A stretch of DNA of 37,480 nt from Stutzerimonas azotifigens (GCF_013522725.1 NZ_JAAMRF010000016.1:1-37480), one strand, 5' to 3'; positions 24,691-33,972 are shown, counted from the stretch's first letter. The notes: generated by a model from the letters alone, not told the origin. Translations and numbers: made by a program.

Positions 24691-24719
24691 GTCCTTCCTA
24701 TTTAATTCTGAGGAAGGAC
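24691..24719. terminator. Hairpin between convergent genes
   Basis: GTCCTTCCT (24691-24699) and AGGAAGGAC (24711-24719) form a perfect 9-bp stem with an AT-rich 11-base loop. It lies between the convergent FMN reductase and sensor kinase genes. No U-tract is present, so its role as a terminator is uncertain. Confidence 0.4.
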
Positions 24720-24748
24720 TGCGGGGCGCGATCGGGGGCGTAAAAAGC

Positions 24749-24784
24749 TCGCGGTCAAGACTGGGCGTCCCCGACCGCTCCCAC
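24749..24784 (+). repeat. REP-like element, copy 4
   Basis: Identical over 36 bp to 23829-23864, including the enlarged loop. It lies about 35 bases from the stop of the convergent sensor kinase gene. The identity suggests recent duplication or gene conversion. Confidence 0.7.
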
Positions 24785-24819
24785 GGGTGTGGTTTCAGTC
24801 GTTCCGGCCGGGCTCCCGC

Positions 24820-27207
24820 CTAACGCGTCGCCACGGCCCGTTCCTCCGCCGCCGCCGGAGGCAGCCAGAGCGTGAAGCGAGCGCCGTGCCCGACCTCGCT
24901 TTCGACGGTGAGGTCGCCCCCCATCAGTTGAGCGATCCGGCGGCTGATGGCCAGGCCGATGCCCGCGCCTTGCTGCGCTTCGGGCTCCAGGCGGGTGTAC
25001 TCCTGGAAGATCAGCTCCTGCTTGTCGGCGGGAATGCCCGGACCGGTATCGCTGACGCTGATCGCGACCCACACGCCCGGCTGCGGACCACCGCTGTGCA
25101 CCCGCTGGGCATCCAGCGTCACGTGGCTGCGCGGCGCGTATTTCACGCTGTTGGACAGCAGGTTGGCGAGAATCTGGCGCAGGCGAGCCGGGTCGGTGTC
25201 GGCCTCTAGGCCGTGCGGTGCCAGCACCTCCAAACTGAGTCCGGCGGACGTGGCCTTTGCGTGGAAATCCTGCGCCACCTCTTCGGCTGCCTGACCCACG
25301 TCCGTCACCGCGCGCTGGATATTCAGTTGCCCGGATTCGGCCCGGGCCAGCTCCAGCAGATCGTCGATCAGGCGCACGGCGGTGCGGATCGCCCGGCGAA
25401 TGCCCTGCACGCTATCGGACTGCCGGGGCGTCAGCCCGCCAATGCGCCCGCTTTCCAGCAGCCAAGCGTGACCGTCGGCGGCGCTCAGGGGGTTGCGCAT
25501 GTCGTGGCTGAAGCCGCGCATTAGCCGGATTCGGCTCTCGGTTACGCGTTCCAGCTCGGTGCGCCGGCGCTCGGCCTCGGCGCGCGCCTCCTGCTCGCCT
25601 GCCAGCAGCCGCTCTCGCTCTTCTTCGAGCTGCTTGCGCTCGGAGATATCGGTCAACGTACCGACCCAGCGGATGATCTCGCCGGCCTCGTTGCGCTGTG
25701 CCATAGCCTGGCCGAGGAACCAGCGGTACTCACCGTCGAGCCCACGAAAACGGTATTCGATGGCGTAGGGCTCGCCGGTCCTCAGGGCATGCTGCCAGCG
25801 CGTAACCGTGCGCTTGCGGTCCATGGGGTGGAGATACTCGAGCCAGCCCTGCCCCTGCGTCTGCTCCAAATGGGTGCCGGTGTACTCGTACCAGCGACGG
25901 CTGAAATAGGTGTGGTAGCCGTCCGGGTCGGTGGCCCAGATGTGCTGCGGGATCATTTCCACCAGCAGCCGGTTGAGCGCCTCGCTCTGACGAATCTGCT
26001 CCTCCGTCAGCTTGCGCTCGGTGACGTCGCGCAAGTAGATGGACAGGCCGTCGGCGGTTGGAAAGGCACGCACGTCGACCCAGAACTCCAGCGGTGCGTA
26101 GTACTCCTCGAACTGCACCGCCTGCTTCGTCTCCATGGCCCGGTGATACTGGCGATCGAACACCGTCCCGAGCACGGCGGGAAACTTCTCCCACAAGCTG
26201 TGCCCGAGCAGCTCGTCGCGGGACTGCCGGAGCAGGCGTTCGGCTTCGCGGTTGATATAGGTGAAGCGCCAGTCGCGATCGACCGCAGCGAAGGCGTCGT
26301 GGATGCTTTCGAAGATGTCGCTGATCCGCTCGCGGGCCTGCCGTTCGCTGGCCAGTAGCCGTTCGCGCTCGGCCTCGGTGACGTGCAGCACGGTCGCCTG
26401 ATGAACGATCAGCCCGACCAGCAGGACGATGAGCGAGACGATCAGCAGCGCCGTACCGAACTCGATGTCGACACGCCCTGACGCCTGGGCGATCAACATC
26501 AGCCATCCGAGCAGCAGCGGCGCGGCGAAGGCGGCGGGGATCAGCCGACGCATCAGATAGCCGGAAGCACTGGCGCTGACGAACAGCCTGGCGGTGCCGC
26601 GAGAGGGGTCGACGAACAGCACTCCCAGTGCCAGTGCGCTGAGCGCGATACCGGTCGACACGGCGGTGCCGCCCCAGTGATTGAGACCATAGAGCACGCT
26701 GGCGCCGTAGGCATGGCCGACCAGCCCGGCGAAAGCGACCACCAGGGTGGCCGCCGCGCCCGCCGTGGCCAAGCGCGGCGCCCACTCCCGACGGATGCCG
26801 AGCGCGATCAGGGCACCACCGGCGAGCACCAGCCCCAGACCGCTGGCCGGCCCCGGCCGCAGCCTAAGCCAGTGGCCGTCCTCCAGCGTATTGCCCCATC
26901 CTGCCAGGTACTCGCCCAGGGTGAAGATGCCCGCTGCCATGGCGCCCGCCGCGGCCACGCAACCCAGGCCGCGCGCTGCCTCGCCACGGTGCGGGCGAAG
27001 CAGCAGCAGGGCGAGCGCCGCCAACAGGACACCGATGGCCACCAGCGGCACCATCACTGGCGGATCGACACCCAGGACGGGAACCTTGCCCTGCCAACGG
27101 TTGACCAGGGCACCTAATGCGATCGCGACGGCCAGCCACGCGTATGCCGGCGCGATGAGCCTTGCGCGTGCAACGGCGTGCCGTGTCATTTCCGCCTGTC
27201 TGACCAT
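24820..27207 (-). CDS. Membrane PAS-domain sensor histidine kinase
   Basis: A 795-residue orphan kinase. About eight hydrophobic segments lie within residues 20-270, then PAS1 (about 295-400), PAS2 with a PAC end (about 410-525), a coiled-coil linker, HisKA with GFSHDMRNPLS (His568) and the ATPase domain. The ATPase has ILANLLSNSVKY (N box, 679-690), SDTGPGIP (G1, Asp720) and GAGIGLAISRRIAQLMGG. The membrane part resembles MASE-type sensory domains but I cannot name it. No response regulator gene is adjacent. It lies behind another orphan kinase on the same strand. Confidence 0.85.
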   Translation of the reverse strand: MVRQAEMTRHAVARARLIAPAYAWLAVAIALGALVNRWQGKVPVLGVDPPVMVPLVAIGVLLAALALLLLRPHRGEAARGLGCVAAAGAMAAGIFTLGEYLAGWGNTLEDGHWLRLRPGPASGLGLVLAGGALIALGIRREWAPRLATAGAAATLVVAFAGLVGHAYGASVLYGLNHWGGTAVSTGIALSALALGVLFVDPSRGTARLFVSASASGYLMRRLIPAAFAAPLLLGWLMLIAQASGRVDIEFGTALLIVSLIVLLVGLIVHQATVLHVTEAERERLLASERQARERISDIFESIHDAFAAVDRDWRFTYINREAERLLRQSRDELLGHSLWEKFPAVLGTVFDRQYHRAMETKQAVQFEEYYAPLEFWVDVRAFPTADGLSIYLRDVTERKLTEEQIRQSEALNRLLVEMIPQHIWATDPDGYHTYFSRRWYEYTGTHLEQTQGQGWLEYLHPMDRKRTVTRWQHALRTGEPYAIEYRFRGLDGEYRWFLGQAMAQRNEAGEIIRWVGTLTDISERKQLEEERERLLAGEQEARAEAERRRTELERVTESRIRLMRGFSHDMRNPLSAADGHAWLLESGRIGGLTPRQSDSVQGIRRAIRTAVRLIDDLLELARAESGQLNIQRAVTDVGQAAEEVAQDFHAKATSAGLSLEVLAPHGLEADTDPARLRQILANLLSNSVKYAPRSHVTLDAQRVHSGGPQPGVWVAISVSDTGPGIPADKQELIFQEYTRLEPEAQQGAGIGLAISRRIAQLMGGDLTVESEVGHGARFTLWLPPAAAEERAVATR

Positions 27208-27341
27208 GAAACCTGTCTCGCATGCGTGAGAGGAGGGATCCGGTTACCCGGTGGCGTACGCGTACGGCCGGGAAACGGCGAAGGTCCGTTCCGCTGCCAG
27301 TGTCGGCAGGATTACCTTCGCATGGTTGGGGACCGCCAATT

Positions 27342-27399
27342 GCTTGCCGATGTTCCGCAATTGGACCGCGACAGCGCAGCTATCCGCGCAACGGTCGGC
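27342..27399. promoter_or_regulatory. Motif pair upstream of the PAS kinase
   Basis: GCTTGCCGAT (27342-27351) and AACGGTCGGC (27390-27399) occur in the gap before the PAS kinase gene. The same two 10-mers occur in the same order at 29776-29826, upstream of the second kinase gene, with 31 instead of 38 bases between them. They are candidate sites for a shared regulator. The 27208-27408 gap holds no gene that I can see. Confidence 0.4.
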
Positions 27400-27408
27400 C
27401 CGCTCGGT

Positions 27409-29694
27409 TTAGCGACGCGGGCGCAGCGGCACGACGACCCTGACACCGGGTCGCCCGATGGTTTCGCCGATCGCCTGCATCAGCGAGGCCTGGGTGAAGG
27501 GTTTGGCGAGGATCTGCAGCCGGCCGCTACCCTCGGGCAGCTCGGCGAAACCGCTGACCAGCAGTACCGGCAGCTCCGGGCGCTCCTTGGCGACGATGTC
27601 GGCCAACTGGGTGCCCGTCAGGCCGGGCATCATCTGATCGGTCACCAGGATGTCGAAGCCGTTGCCGCCGCGAAGCTCCGTCAGCGCGGCCTGGCCGTCG
27701 GCGGCCGAAGCGACCTGATGGCCGACATCCTCGAGCAGCGCGACGGTGTTGGTGAGCACCAGCGGGTCGTCGTCCACCACCAGGATCCGCAGCGGCGTGA
27801 CGGCTTGGGCCATCCTGGCCTCGGTCGATTCGGCGCTTTCTTTCGGCGGCTCCTCGACGGTCGGCTCGGGCGTGCCCAGCGGCAGCCATAGTTCGATGGT
27901 GGTGCCCTGCCCGAGGCTGCTTTCCAGATTCAGGCGGCCGCCGGATTGCTCGGCCAGGCCTTGCGCCATGGACAGACCGAGGCCGGTGCCCTTGCCGGTC
28001 CCCTTGGTGGTGAAAAAGGGTTCGGTGGCACGCGCCAGGGTGTCCGGACTCATGCCGCAGCCCTCGTCGCGCACGACCAGCGCCACGTACTCGCGCACCG
28101 GTTGCCCGGGGCCCTGGTTGAGGGTGCGCTGCTCACCCTTGATGCAGATGGTGCCGCCGTTGGGCATGGCGTCGCGGGCGTTGACCACCAGGTTGATCAG
28201 CACCAGCTCCAGCTGGTTGGCATCCACGTAGGCGAGTGGCAACCCGAGCGGAAAACGCGTTTCGATATGGACGTGCGAGCCGACCGAGCGCTGCAGCATC
28301 TGGCTCATGTTCAGCACCAGGTCCGGCAGCGATATCGATTCGGGGCGCAGCTCCTGCTTGCGGGCGAAGGCCAGCATGCGCTGGGTCAGGCTGGCGCCGC
28401 GCTGGGCGCCCTGCAGGGCGTTCTCGATCAGCGAGGCGATGCGCGGCTCGGGCGGTGGCAGGCGTTTGCGCAACAGCTCGAGGTTGCCGACGATGACCGC
28501 CAGCAGGTTGTTGAAGTCATGGGCGATCCCGCCGGTCAGCTTGCCGATCGCCTCCATCTTCTGCGCCTGCCGCAGCGCCGACTCGGCGCGGCGCCGCTCG
28601 GTGACGTTGGCCAGGCCGCCGAGCACGAACCGCCCGCGGGCACTCTGTTCAAGGCGGGCCGAGGCCAGCACGTCGACGAACTCACCGGCCTTGGTCACCA
28701 CCCGGTACTCGGCTTCGTACAGCTCGCCGGCCTGCATCAGGCGCGGCCAATCGTGGGTGAGCAATTGGCGCGCGGAGGTTTCGGTCATGAAGTTGACCAG
28801 CGGCCTACCGATCACCTCGTCGCGGCCGTAGCCGAGTAGCTCGAGCCAGGCGTCGCTGACGTACTCCAGCCGGCCGTCCTGGTCGAGCGAATGCAGTGGC
28901 AGCGGCGTCTTGCTGTAGAGCGCGCGGAAACGTTCCTCGCTCTGCCGCAGCGCGGCGGCTTCGCGCTCGCCGATGAGCGCCAGGCGCCGGTCGTACATCG
29001 AGGCGGTGAGCCCGAGGAACAGCACCAGGAAGGTCGAACCAGCCACTGCCAGCGCCAGGGTCAGCAGGTCCAGGCCGTTGTCCAGCGGCGCCGGCATGGC
29101 GTCGTGCAGCGGCGTGAAGCGGGCACCGGCCATCGCCGCGTAGTGCATGCCCGACACGGCGAAACCGAGCACCACCGCGGCCACCGACTGCAACGACAAG
29201 CGCCGGCCCTGCCCGGAGAGCCAGAGCGCGACGGTCGCCGCACCGATCGCGATGGCGAAGGAAAAGACCACCCACGGCGGATCGTAAGAGAGCTCGGCAT
29301 GCATGGTCATGGCAGCCATACCCATGTAGTGCATGGAGCCGATACCCAGCCCCATGAACACCCCGCCGATAGCGAGCGTGCGCCGGGTGAGGCCTTGGGT
29401 GCTGACAGCGAAGAAGGCGATGGCGGTGACCACGATGGGCACCACCAGCGACCAGAACGTCAGCGCCAGATCGTAATTGATCTCCATGCCGGGCATGCCG
29501 AACGCCAGCATGCCAACGAAGTGCATCGACCAGATGCCTCCCCCCATGCACAACGCCGCGATGCCCAGCCAGGCGTGCTGGATCCAACCCACCGAAGCCC
29601 GTGCGCGACTGGCCAGATCCAGCGCAGTGAACGAAGCGGTGATGGCGATGAGGATCGACAGGCAGACCAGCGCGATGTTGTAAGTCGTATGCAT
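27409..29694 (-). CDS. MHYT-PAS hybrid sensor histidine kinase
   Basis: A 761-residue protein; ATG 29694 (MHTTYNIALVCLSILIAITA) starts a normal MHYT domain, while the longer open frame adds an arginine-rich stretch. Three MHYT motifs (MHFVGM 57-62, MHYMGM 121-126, MHYAAM 183-188) in about seven membrane helices suggest copper- or gas-ligand sensing. PAS follows (about 250-370), then HisKA with GGIAHDFNN (His392), an ATPase with DEGCGM and GTGLGLSMAQG, and a receiver domain (DDD 641-643, Asp686 in VTDQMMP, Lys731). No Hpt or output gene is adjacent. Confidence 0.88.
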   Translation of the reverse strand: MHTTYNIALVCLSILIAITASFTALDLASRARASVGWIQHAWLGIAALCMGGGIWSMHFVGMLAFGMPGMEINYDLALTFWSLVVPIVVTAIAFFAVSTQGLTRRTLAIGGVFMGLGIGSMHYMGMAAMTMHAELSYDPPWVVFSFAIAIGAATVALWLSGQGRRLSLQSVAAVVLGFAVSGMHYAAMAGARFTPLHDAMPAPLDNGLDLLTLALAVAGSTFLVLFLGLTASMYDRRLALIGEREAAALRQSEERFRALYSKTPLPLHSLDQDGRLEYVSDAWLELLGYGRDEVIGRPLVNFMTETSARQLLTHDWPRLMQAGELYEAEYRVVTKAGEFVDVLASARLEQSARGRFVLGGLANVTERRRAESALRQAQKMEAIGKLTGGIAHDFNNLLAVIVGNLELLRKRLPPPEPRIASLIENALQGAQRGASLTQRMLAFARKQELRPESISLPDLVLNMSQMLQRSVGSHVHIETRFPLGLPLAYVDANQLELVLINLVVNARDAMPNGGTICIKGEQRTLNQGPGQPVREYVALVVRDEGCGMSPDTLARATEPFFTTKGTGKGTGLGLSMAQGLAEQSGGRLNLESSLGQGTTIELWLPLGTPEPTVEEPPKESAESTEARMAQAVTPLRILVVDDDPLVLTNTVALLEDVGHQVASAADGQAALTELRGGNGFDILVTDQMMPGLTGTQLADIVAKERPELPVLLVSGFAELPEGSGRLQILAKPFTQASLMQAIGETIGRPGVRVVVPLRPRR

Positions 29695-30140
29695 GAGGCA
29701 CTCGGTAGGAAAGGGACTGACACTGCCGCCACCCGTGCCGGGGCGCGGCCTTATCAGTCTGCCAAGCTTGCAATGGCTTGCCGATATTTTTCCGACGCAC
29801 CGCCCCGCTTTTGCGGAACGGTCGGCACCCCGGCAAATCACTCAAGCCGCCTCGGCACTTTTTTACAGAAGCCGTTTCAATGTGTGACCTCGCGAAACGC
29901 CTGATTGCAGTGCGGAATCCGACCACTGGCAGATCGGACCGTCCACGCGCTCGTCTACCCCAGGCGACTGGATGCATACAGCGGCAACGGGCCACCCGAT
30001 GTCCGCGCGAAGGGCGGCCCGTCCGACCATCCATCCCGATCCTCGAAACGGGGCGCCCGGTTGGGTGGTCGAACCCAGCACGACGGGCGCCTGCACGGTC
30101 CCTGAATTCCCGCTTTCACTCGATGCGCAGGAGTCTTGCG
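29695..30140. other. 446-bp intergenic region
   Basis: It lies between the divergent MHYT kinase and glucose-dehydrogenase-like genes. I see no convincing gene. It carries the motif pair GCTTGCCGAT (29776-29785) and AACGGTCGGC (29817-29826) shared with the other kinase gene. The right half is GC-rich and open in several frames without a ribosome binding site. A GCAGGAG ribosome binding site lies just before ATG 30141. Confidence 0.4.
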
Positions 30141-30944
30141 ATGAAGATTTCACTGGAAGGCCAGGTCGCCCTGGTCACCGGCGGCAGCTCCGGAATCGGC
30201 GCCGGCTCGGCCAAGGCCCTGGCTCAGGTCGGCGCGGCGGTTGCCATCAACTATCACTCCAACGCCGAGCCGGCGCAGCAGCTGGCCCAGGAGATCATCG
30301 ACGCCGGAGGCCGGGCGATCGCTGTCGGTGCCGACGTGGGCGACGAGCAGGCCGTCGAGCGCATGTTCGCCGAAACGATCGACGCCTTCGGTCGCCTGGA
30401 CATCCTCGTCGCCAACTCCGGCTTGCAGCGCGACGCGCCCTCGGCGGACTTGTCGCTGGAGGACTGGAACACGGTCATCCAGACCAACCTCACCGGCCAG
30501 TTCCTCTGCGCGCGGGCGGCGATACGCCAGTTTCTAAAGCAGGGCATCGACCCCGAGCGCTCCCGCGCGGCCGGCAAGATCATCCACATGAGTTCGGTGC
30601 ATGAGGTCATCCCCTGGGCCGGACACGTGAACTACGCCGCCTCCAAGGGCGGGGTCAGCCTGTTGATGAAAACCCTGGCGCAGGAGATGGCCGAGAAGCG
30701 CATCCGCATCAACAGCATCGCGCCCGGCGCCATCGCCACGGCCATCAACGAAGAGGTGACGGGCAATGAGGAAGGCCGGCGGGAACTGCTCAAGCTGATT
30801 CCCTACCAGCGGGTCGGCGAGGTCGAGGACATCGGCAATGCCGTCGTCTGGCTGGCGTCGGACCTGTCCGACTATGTGGTGGGCACCACCCTCTTCGTGG
30901 ACGGTGGCATGTGCCTGTATCCGGGGTTCAAGGACAATGGCTGA
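30141..30944 (+). CDS. SDR resembling glucose 1-dehydrogenase
   Basis: A 267-residue classical SDR: TGGSSGIGAGSAKALAQVGA cofactor loop near residues 14-33, NSG near 94-96, MSSVHEVIPWAGHVNYAASK with Ser, Tyr and Lys of the active site near 153-172, and the ending LFVDGGMCLYPGF. The SVHE-IPW and DGGM-LYPSF blocks are hallmarks of Bacillus-type glucose 1-dehydrogenase, which oxidises D-glucose with NAD(P). The stop overlaps the next gene, a GH15 enzyme that could supply glucose. Confidence 0.83.
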   Translation: MKISLEGQVALVTGGSSGIGAGSAKALAQVGAAVAINYHSNAEPAQQLAQEIIDAGGRAIAVGADVGDEQAVERMFAETIDAFGRLDILVANSGLQRDAPSADLSLEDWNTVIQTNLTGQFLCARAAIRQFLKQGIDPERSRAAGKIIHMSSVHEVIPWAGHVNYAASKGGVSLLMKTLAQEMAEKRIRINSIAPGAIATAINEEVTGNEEGRRELLKLIPYQRVGEVEDIGNAVVWLASDLSDYVVGTTLFVDGGMCLYPGFKDNG

Positions 30945-32757
30945 GCGACAACACGATGTCCGCGCCATCGACGCCCACGGCGTGATCGGCGACATGCGCA
31001 CCTGTGCCCTGGTGGCCGATGATGGCTGCATCGACTACCTGTGCTGGCCCAACCTGGACAGCCCCTCGGTCTTCACCGCGCTGCTCGACGGTGACGAAGC
31101 CGGACTGTTCAGCATCGTCCCGGAGCTGCCCGACGCCAGGCGGCAACAGCTGTACCTGCCGGAGAGCAACGTGCTGCAGACACGCTGGCTGGACGACGAA
31201 GGCGCCGTCGAACTGACCGACTGGATGCCGGTGCAAGAGAAAGAAAGCGCCCTGCCCCGCCTCATCCGGCGCGTCTATGCCGTGAAAGGGAACACCCGCA
31301 TACGTCTGAAATGTTCGCCCCGACTCGACTATGCACGCGCCGAGACGACCGCCAGCCTCGATGGACGCAGCGTCGTCTTTGCCGCCGAAGGGCAACGCAG
31401 CATGCGCCTGGTAGGCTCGGTGCCATTGACCCTGGAGGGGGCGACGGCCGTCGCGCATTTCACGCTCAACAAGAATGAAAGCGCCACTTTCATTTTTGGT
31501 TGCGCCGAAGACAGGCAGGTGATGCGGGAAGATCCCGAACGTTGCCTGGAATACACCCTCGCCTTCTGGAGGCGCTGGAGCCGCCAGAGCCAGTACCGGG
31601 GCCGCTGGCGTGAACTGGTCATGCGCTCGGCCCTGGTGCTCAAGCTACTGGTATCGCGCCAGCACGGCTCGATCGCGGCCGCCGCCACCTTCGGACTGCC
31701 GGAATCGCCCGGCGGGGAGCGCAACTGGGACTACCGCGCGACCTGGATCCGGGACGCCTCCTTCACCGTGTACGCCTTCATGCGCCTGGGGTTCAAGGAA
31801 GAGGCTCACCACTTCATGCACTGGGTCGGCGGCTGCCTGGAGCGCAGCAGCGACATCCCGCACAAGCTCCAGATCATGTACCGGCTCGATGGCGGCCGCG
31901 AACTGCCGGAGCAGGAACTCGACCACCTGAACGGCCACGGTGGAGCGAAGCCGGTGCGTATCGGCAATGATGCGTTCAAGCAGGTGCAACTGGACATCTA
32001 CGGCGAGCTGATGGACGCCGTCTACCTGTCCAACAAATACGACCAGGCCATCTCCCATCGGGGCTGGAAAACCGCCATCAGCCTCATCGATTACCTCTGC
32101 GACCACTGGCGGTCCGAAGATGCGGGCATCTGGGAAATCCGCAGCGGCAATCGGCACTTCCTGCATTCGCGCCTGATGTGCTGGGTGGCGATCGACCGCG
32201 CCATACGCCTGGCCCAGAAACGCTCCCTGTCGATGCCCTACGAGCGCTGGCTCAAGGCGCGGGAAGACATCAAGGAAGACATCTGGACCCATTTCTGGAA
32301 CAAGGAAAAGGGCCGTTTCAACGCCGTGCTGGGACAGGACTCGCTGGATGCGTCGATGCTCCTGATGCCCCTGTTCCGCTTTGTCGGCGCCACCGACCCT
32401 GCCTGGCTGGCGACCCTCGACGCCATCAAGGAACGGCTGGTATGCGACGGCATGGTCAAACGCTACGACCTGAACGCAACGCCGGACGGGCTGCAGAGCG
32501 AGGAAGGCGCGTTCACGGCCTGCTCGTTCTGGTACGTGGAATGCCTGGCCCGCGCCGGCCGAACGGAAGAGGCCCACATGGAGTTCGAAAAACTCATCGG
32601 CTATGCAAGCCCACTGGGGCTGTTCTCCGAGGAGCTGGATGCCCGCGGTCGGCACCTGGGCAACACGCCCCAGGCACTGACGCACCTGGCGCTGATCAGC
32701 GCCGCCTACTTTCTGGACCGCAAGCTCTCCGGCAGCGAGACGCACTGGCAGCCGTGA
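30937..32757 (+). CDS. GH15-family glucan/trehalose hydrolase
   Basis: A 606-residue glycoside hydrolase family 15 protein of the bacterial glucoamylase/trehalase type. The N-terminal beta-domain begins with a conserved GVIGDMRTCALVADDGCIDY. The catalytic (alpha/alpha)6 barrel has NWDYRATWIRDASF near residues 264-277, GIWEIRSGNRHFLHSRLMCW with the probable acid Glu near 397, and QSEEGAFTACSFWYVECLAR with the probable base Glu near 524. No signal peptide, so it is cytoplasmic. The start overlaps the dehydrogenase stop by eight bases. Trehalose, isomaltose or maltodextrin are possible substrates. Confidence 0.85.
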   Translation: MAERQHDVRAIDAHGVIGDMRTCALVADDGCIDYLCWPNLDSPSVFTALLDGDEAGLFSIVPELPDARRQQLYLPESNVLQTRWLDDEGAVELTDWMPVQEKESALPRLIRRVYAVKGNTRIRLKCSPRLDYARAETTASLDGRSVVFAAEGQRSMRLVGSVPLTLEGATAVAHFTLNKNESATFIFGCAEDRQVMREDPERCLEYTLAFWRRWSRQSQYRGRWRELVMRSALVLKLLVSRQHGSIAAAATFGLPESPGGERNWDYRATWIRDASFTVYAFMRLGFKEEAHHFMHWVGGCLERSSDIPHKLQIMYRLDGGRELPEQELDHLNGHGGAKPVRIGNDAFKQVQLDIYGELMDAVYLSNKYDQAISHRGWKTAISLIDYLCDHWRSEDAGIWEIRSGNRHFLHSRLMCWVAIDRAIRLAQKRSLSMPYERWLKAREDIKEDIWTHFWNKEKGRFNAVLGQDSLDASMLLMPLFRFVGATDPAWLATLDAIKERLVCDGMVKRYDLNATPDGLQSEEGAFTACSFWYVECLARAGRTEEAHMEFEKLIGYASPLGLFSEELDARGRHLGNTPQALTHLALISAAYFLDRKLSGSETHWQP

Positions 32758-32838
32758 CCCCGCACGGAGTGCCAGCGCGTCGGCACGCCTTCTCAGGCAC
32801 AGCGGCAGATTGCCTACAGCCCGCCACAGGCAGAGCAA

Positions 32839-33972
32839 CTACTGTTGGAGAACCGTCGCCACGTTGCCACTGCCGCTTTGGGTCGCGCTCAGGCTATTAC
32901 CGAACCCACCCTGAACCAGGTTGAGCCGATTCATGCTCCCGGACTGCATGACCATGGCCGCATGATCGGCCCCGGACTGGACGATATCTATCAGGTTATC
33001 GTTACCTTCGCTGACGGCCGTTACATGATGAGAATCGCCGATCTGGCTCAAGACAAAGTCGAGGCCGTCGCCCGTCTGTTCATGGAACAGCTCATTGTCA
33101 TTGCCGACTTGCGCGACCGATATCAGGTTATCGTTCCCCTCCTGGGTCATCGACTGATCGCTACCGCTAGGGGTGCCGTTAACCACGTTGCCGGAACCCG
33201 ATTGGTAGATATCGATAGTGTTGTCGAAGCCATATTGGCGGGCGCGGGTCAGGTTCAATTCGCCTACCTGGACGATCGAGGCGCTGTTGTTTTCGAGCGC
33301 CTGCTGACTCAAGGCATAGTTGCCATTGCCTTCCTGGCTAATCGTGATGGTCGAATAGTTATTGTGAAAATAACTCTGATCCGCGTGCGCCTCGTTGTTG
33401 TCTCCTTCCTGCCGAACGCTGCTCACCAATTGCGTGCCGGATTCGTAGGTGCTGCCCCAGTTCCCGTTACCCCGCTGATATATCGTGGTCACGCTGGAAT
33501 CTCCCCGTTCCTGGGACATGCTGGCGTGATTATTGTCCCCGATGGTCTCGAACGTCGCCGACGCATTAGTCGCTTCCGTTTGATGCCCACCCCCCGTGTT
33601 GCCATTACCTTCCTGATAGGTGGAAATCGAGGAATCGACGCTATCGAACTGCGAGTTGTAATGGTGATTGTTATTGCCGACCTGATCGCTGCTGATGACA
33701 CTTCGGCTGCCCCCGAGCTGCAAGACCCACGAACTATTACCATCGCCTTGCTGGATATCGACCAGTTCACTCTCGGTGCTCGCCTGTCGAATCACGGAAC
33801 TGTTGCTATCCCCCGCTTGCACATGGCGAACACGATCCCCGACCCCTTCCTGGGTAATCGTCGCGCTATTGGCATTACCTTCCTGAATCAGCTCGACGCT
33901 ATTGCTTTGCGCATGGGCAACCAGCACCTGCACCGCGAGAACAGCGGCGGTTGTTATTTTTGCGATAGTCAT
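32839..33972 (-). CDS. Very long curlin-repeat protein (candidate functional amyloid)
   Basis: A 377-residue secreted protein. A signal peptide MTIAKITTAAVLAVQVLVAHA (21 residues) is followed by repeats that fill the rest. Gln recurs at residues 30, 41, 52, 63, 74, 85 and again at 277, 288, 299, 310, 332, 343, 354, 365 and 376, an 11-residue period with the form Q-x-G-x-x-N. This is half a 22-residue curlin strand-loop repeat, so about 15 repeats are present compared with five in CsgA. No csgE, F, G or D-like gene is in the window. GGAG lies before the start. It could be an amyloid subunit, a nucleator, or an adhesin secreted through a Csg pore encoded elsewhere. Confidence 0.8.
   Translation of the reverse strand: MTIAKITTAAVLAVQVLVAHAQSNSVELIQEGNANSATITQEGVGDRVRHVQAGDSNSSVIRQASTESELVDIQQGDGNSSWVLQLGGSRSVISSDQVGNNNHHYNSQFDSVDSSISTYQEGNGNTGGGHQTEATNASATFETIGDNNHASMSQERGDSSVTTIYQRGNGNWGSTYESGTQLVSSVRQEGDNNEAHADQSYFHNNYSTITISQEGNGNYALSQQALENNSASIVQVGELNLTRARQYGFDNTIDIYQSGSGNVVNGTPSGSDQSMTQEGNDNLISVAQVGNDNELFHEQTGDGLDFVLSQIGDSHHVTAVSEGNDNLIDIVQSGADHAAMVMQSGSMNRLNLVQGGFGNSLSATQSGSGNVATVLQQ

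Noticed and set aside
28805..30034. 409-residue minus-strand frame overlapping the MHYT kinase in another frame
   Set aside because: Arg/His-rich shadow translation; the kinase frame carries all the conserved motifs.
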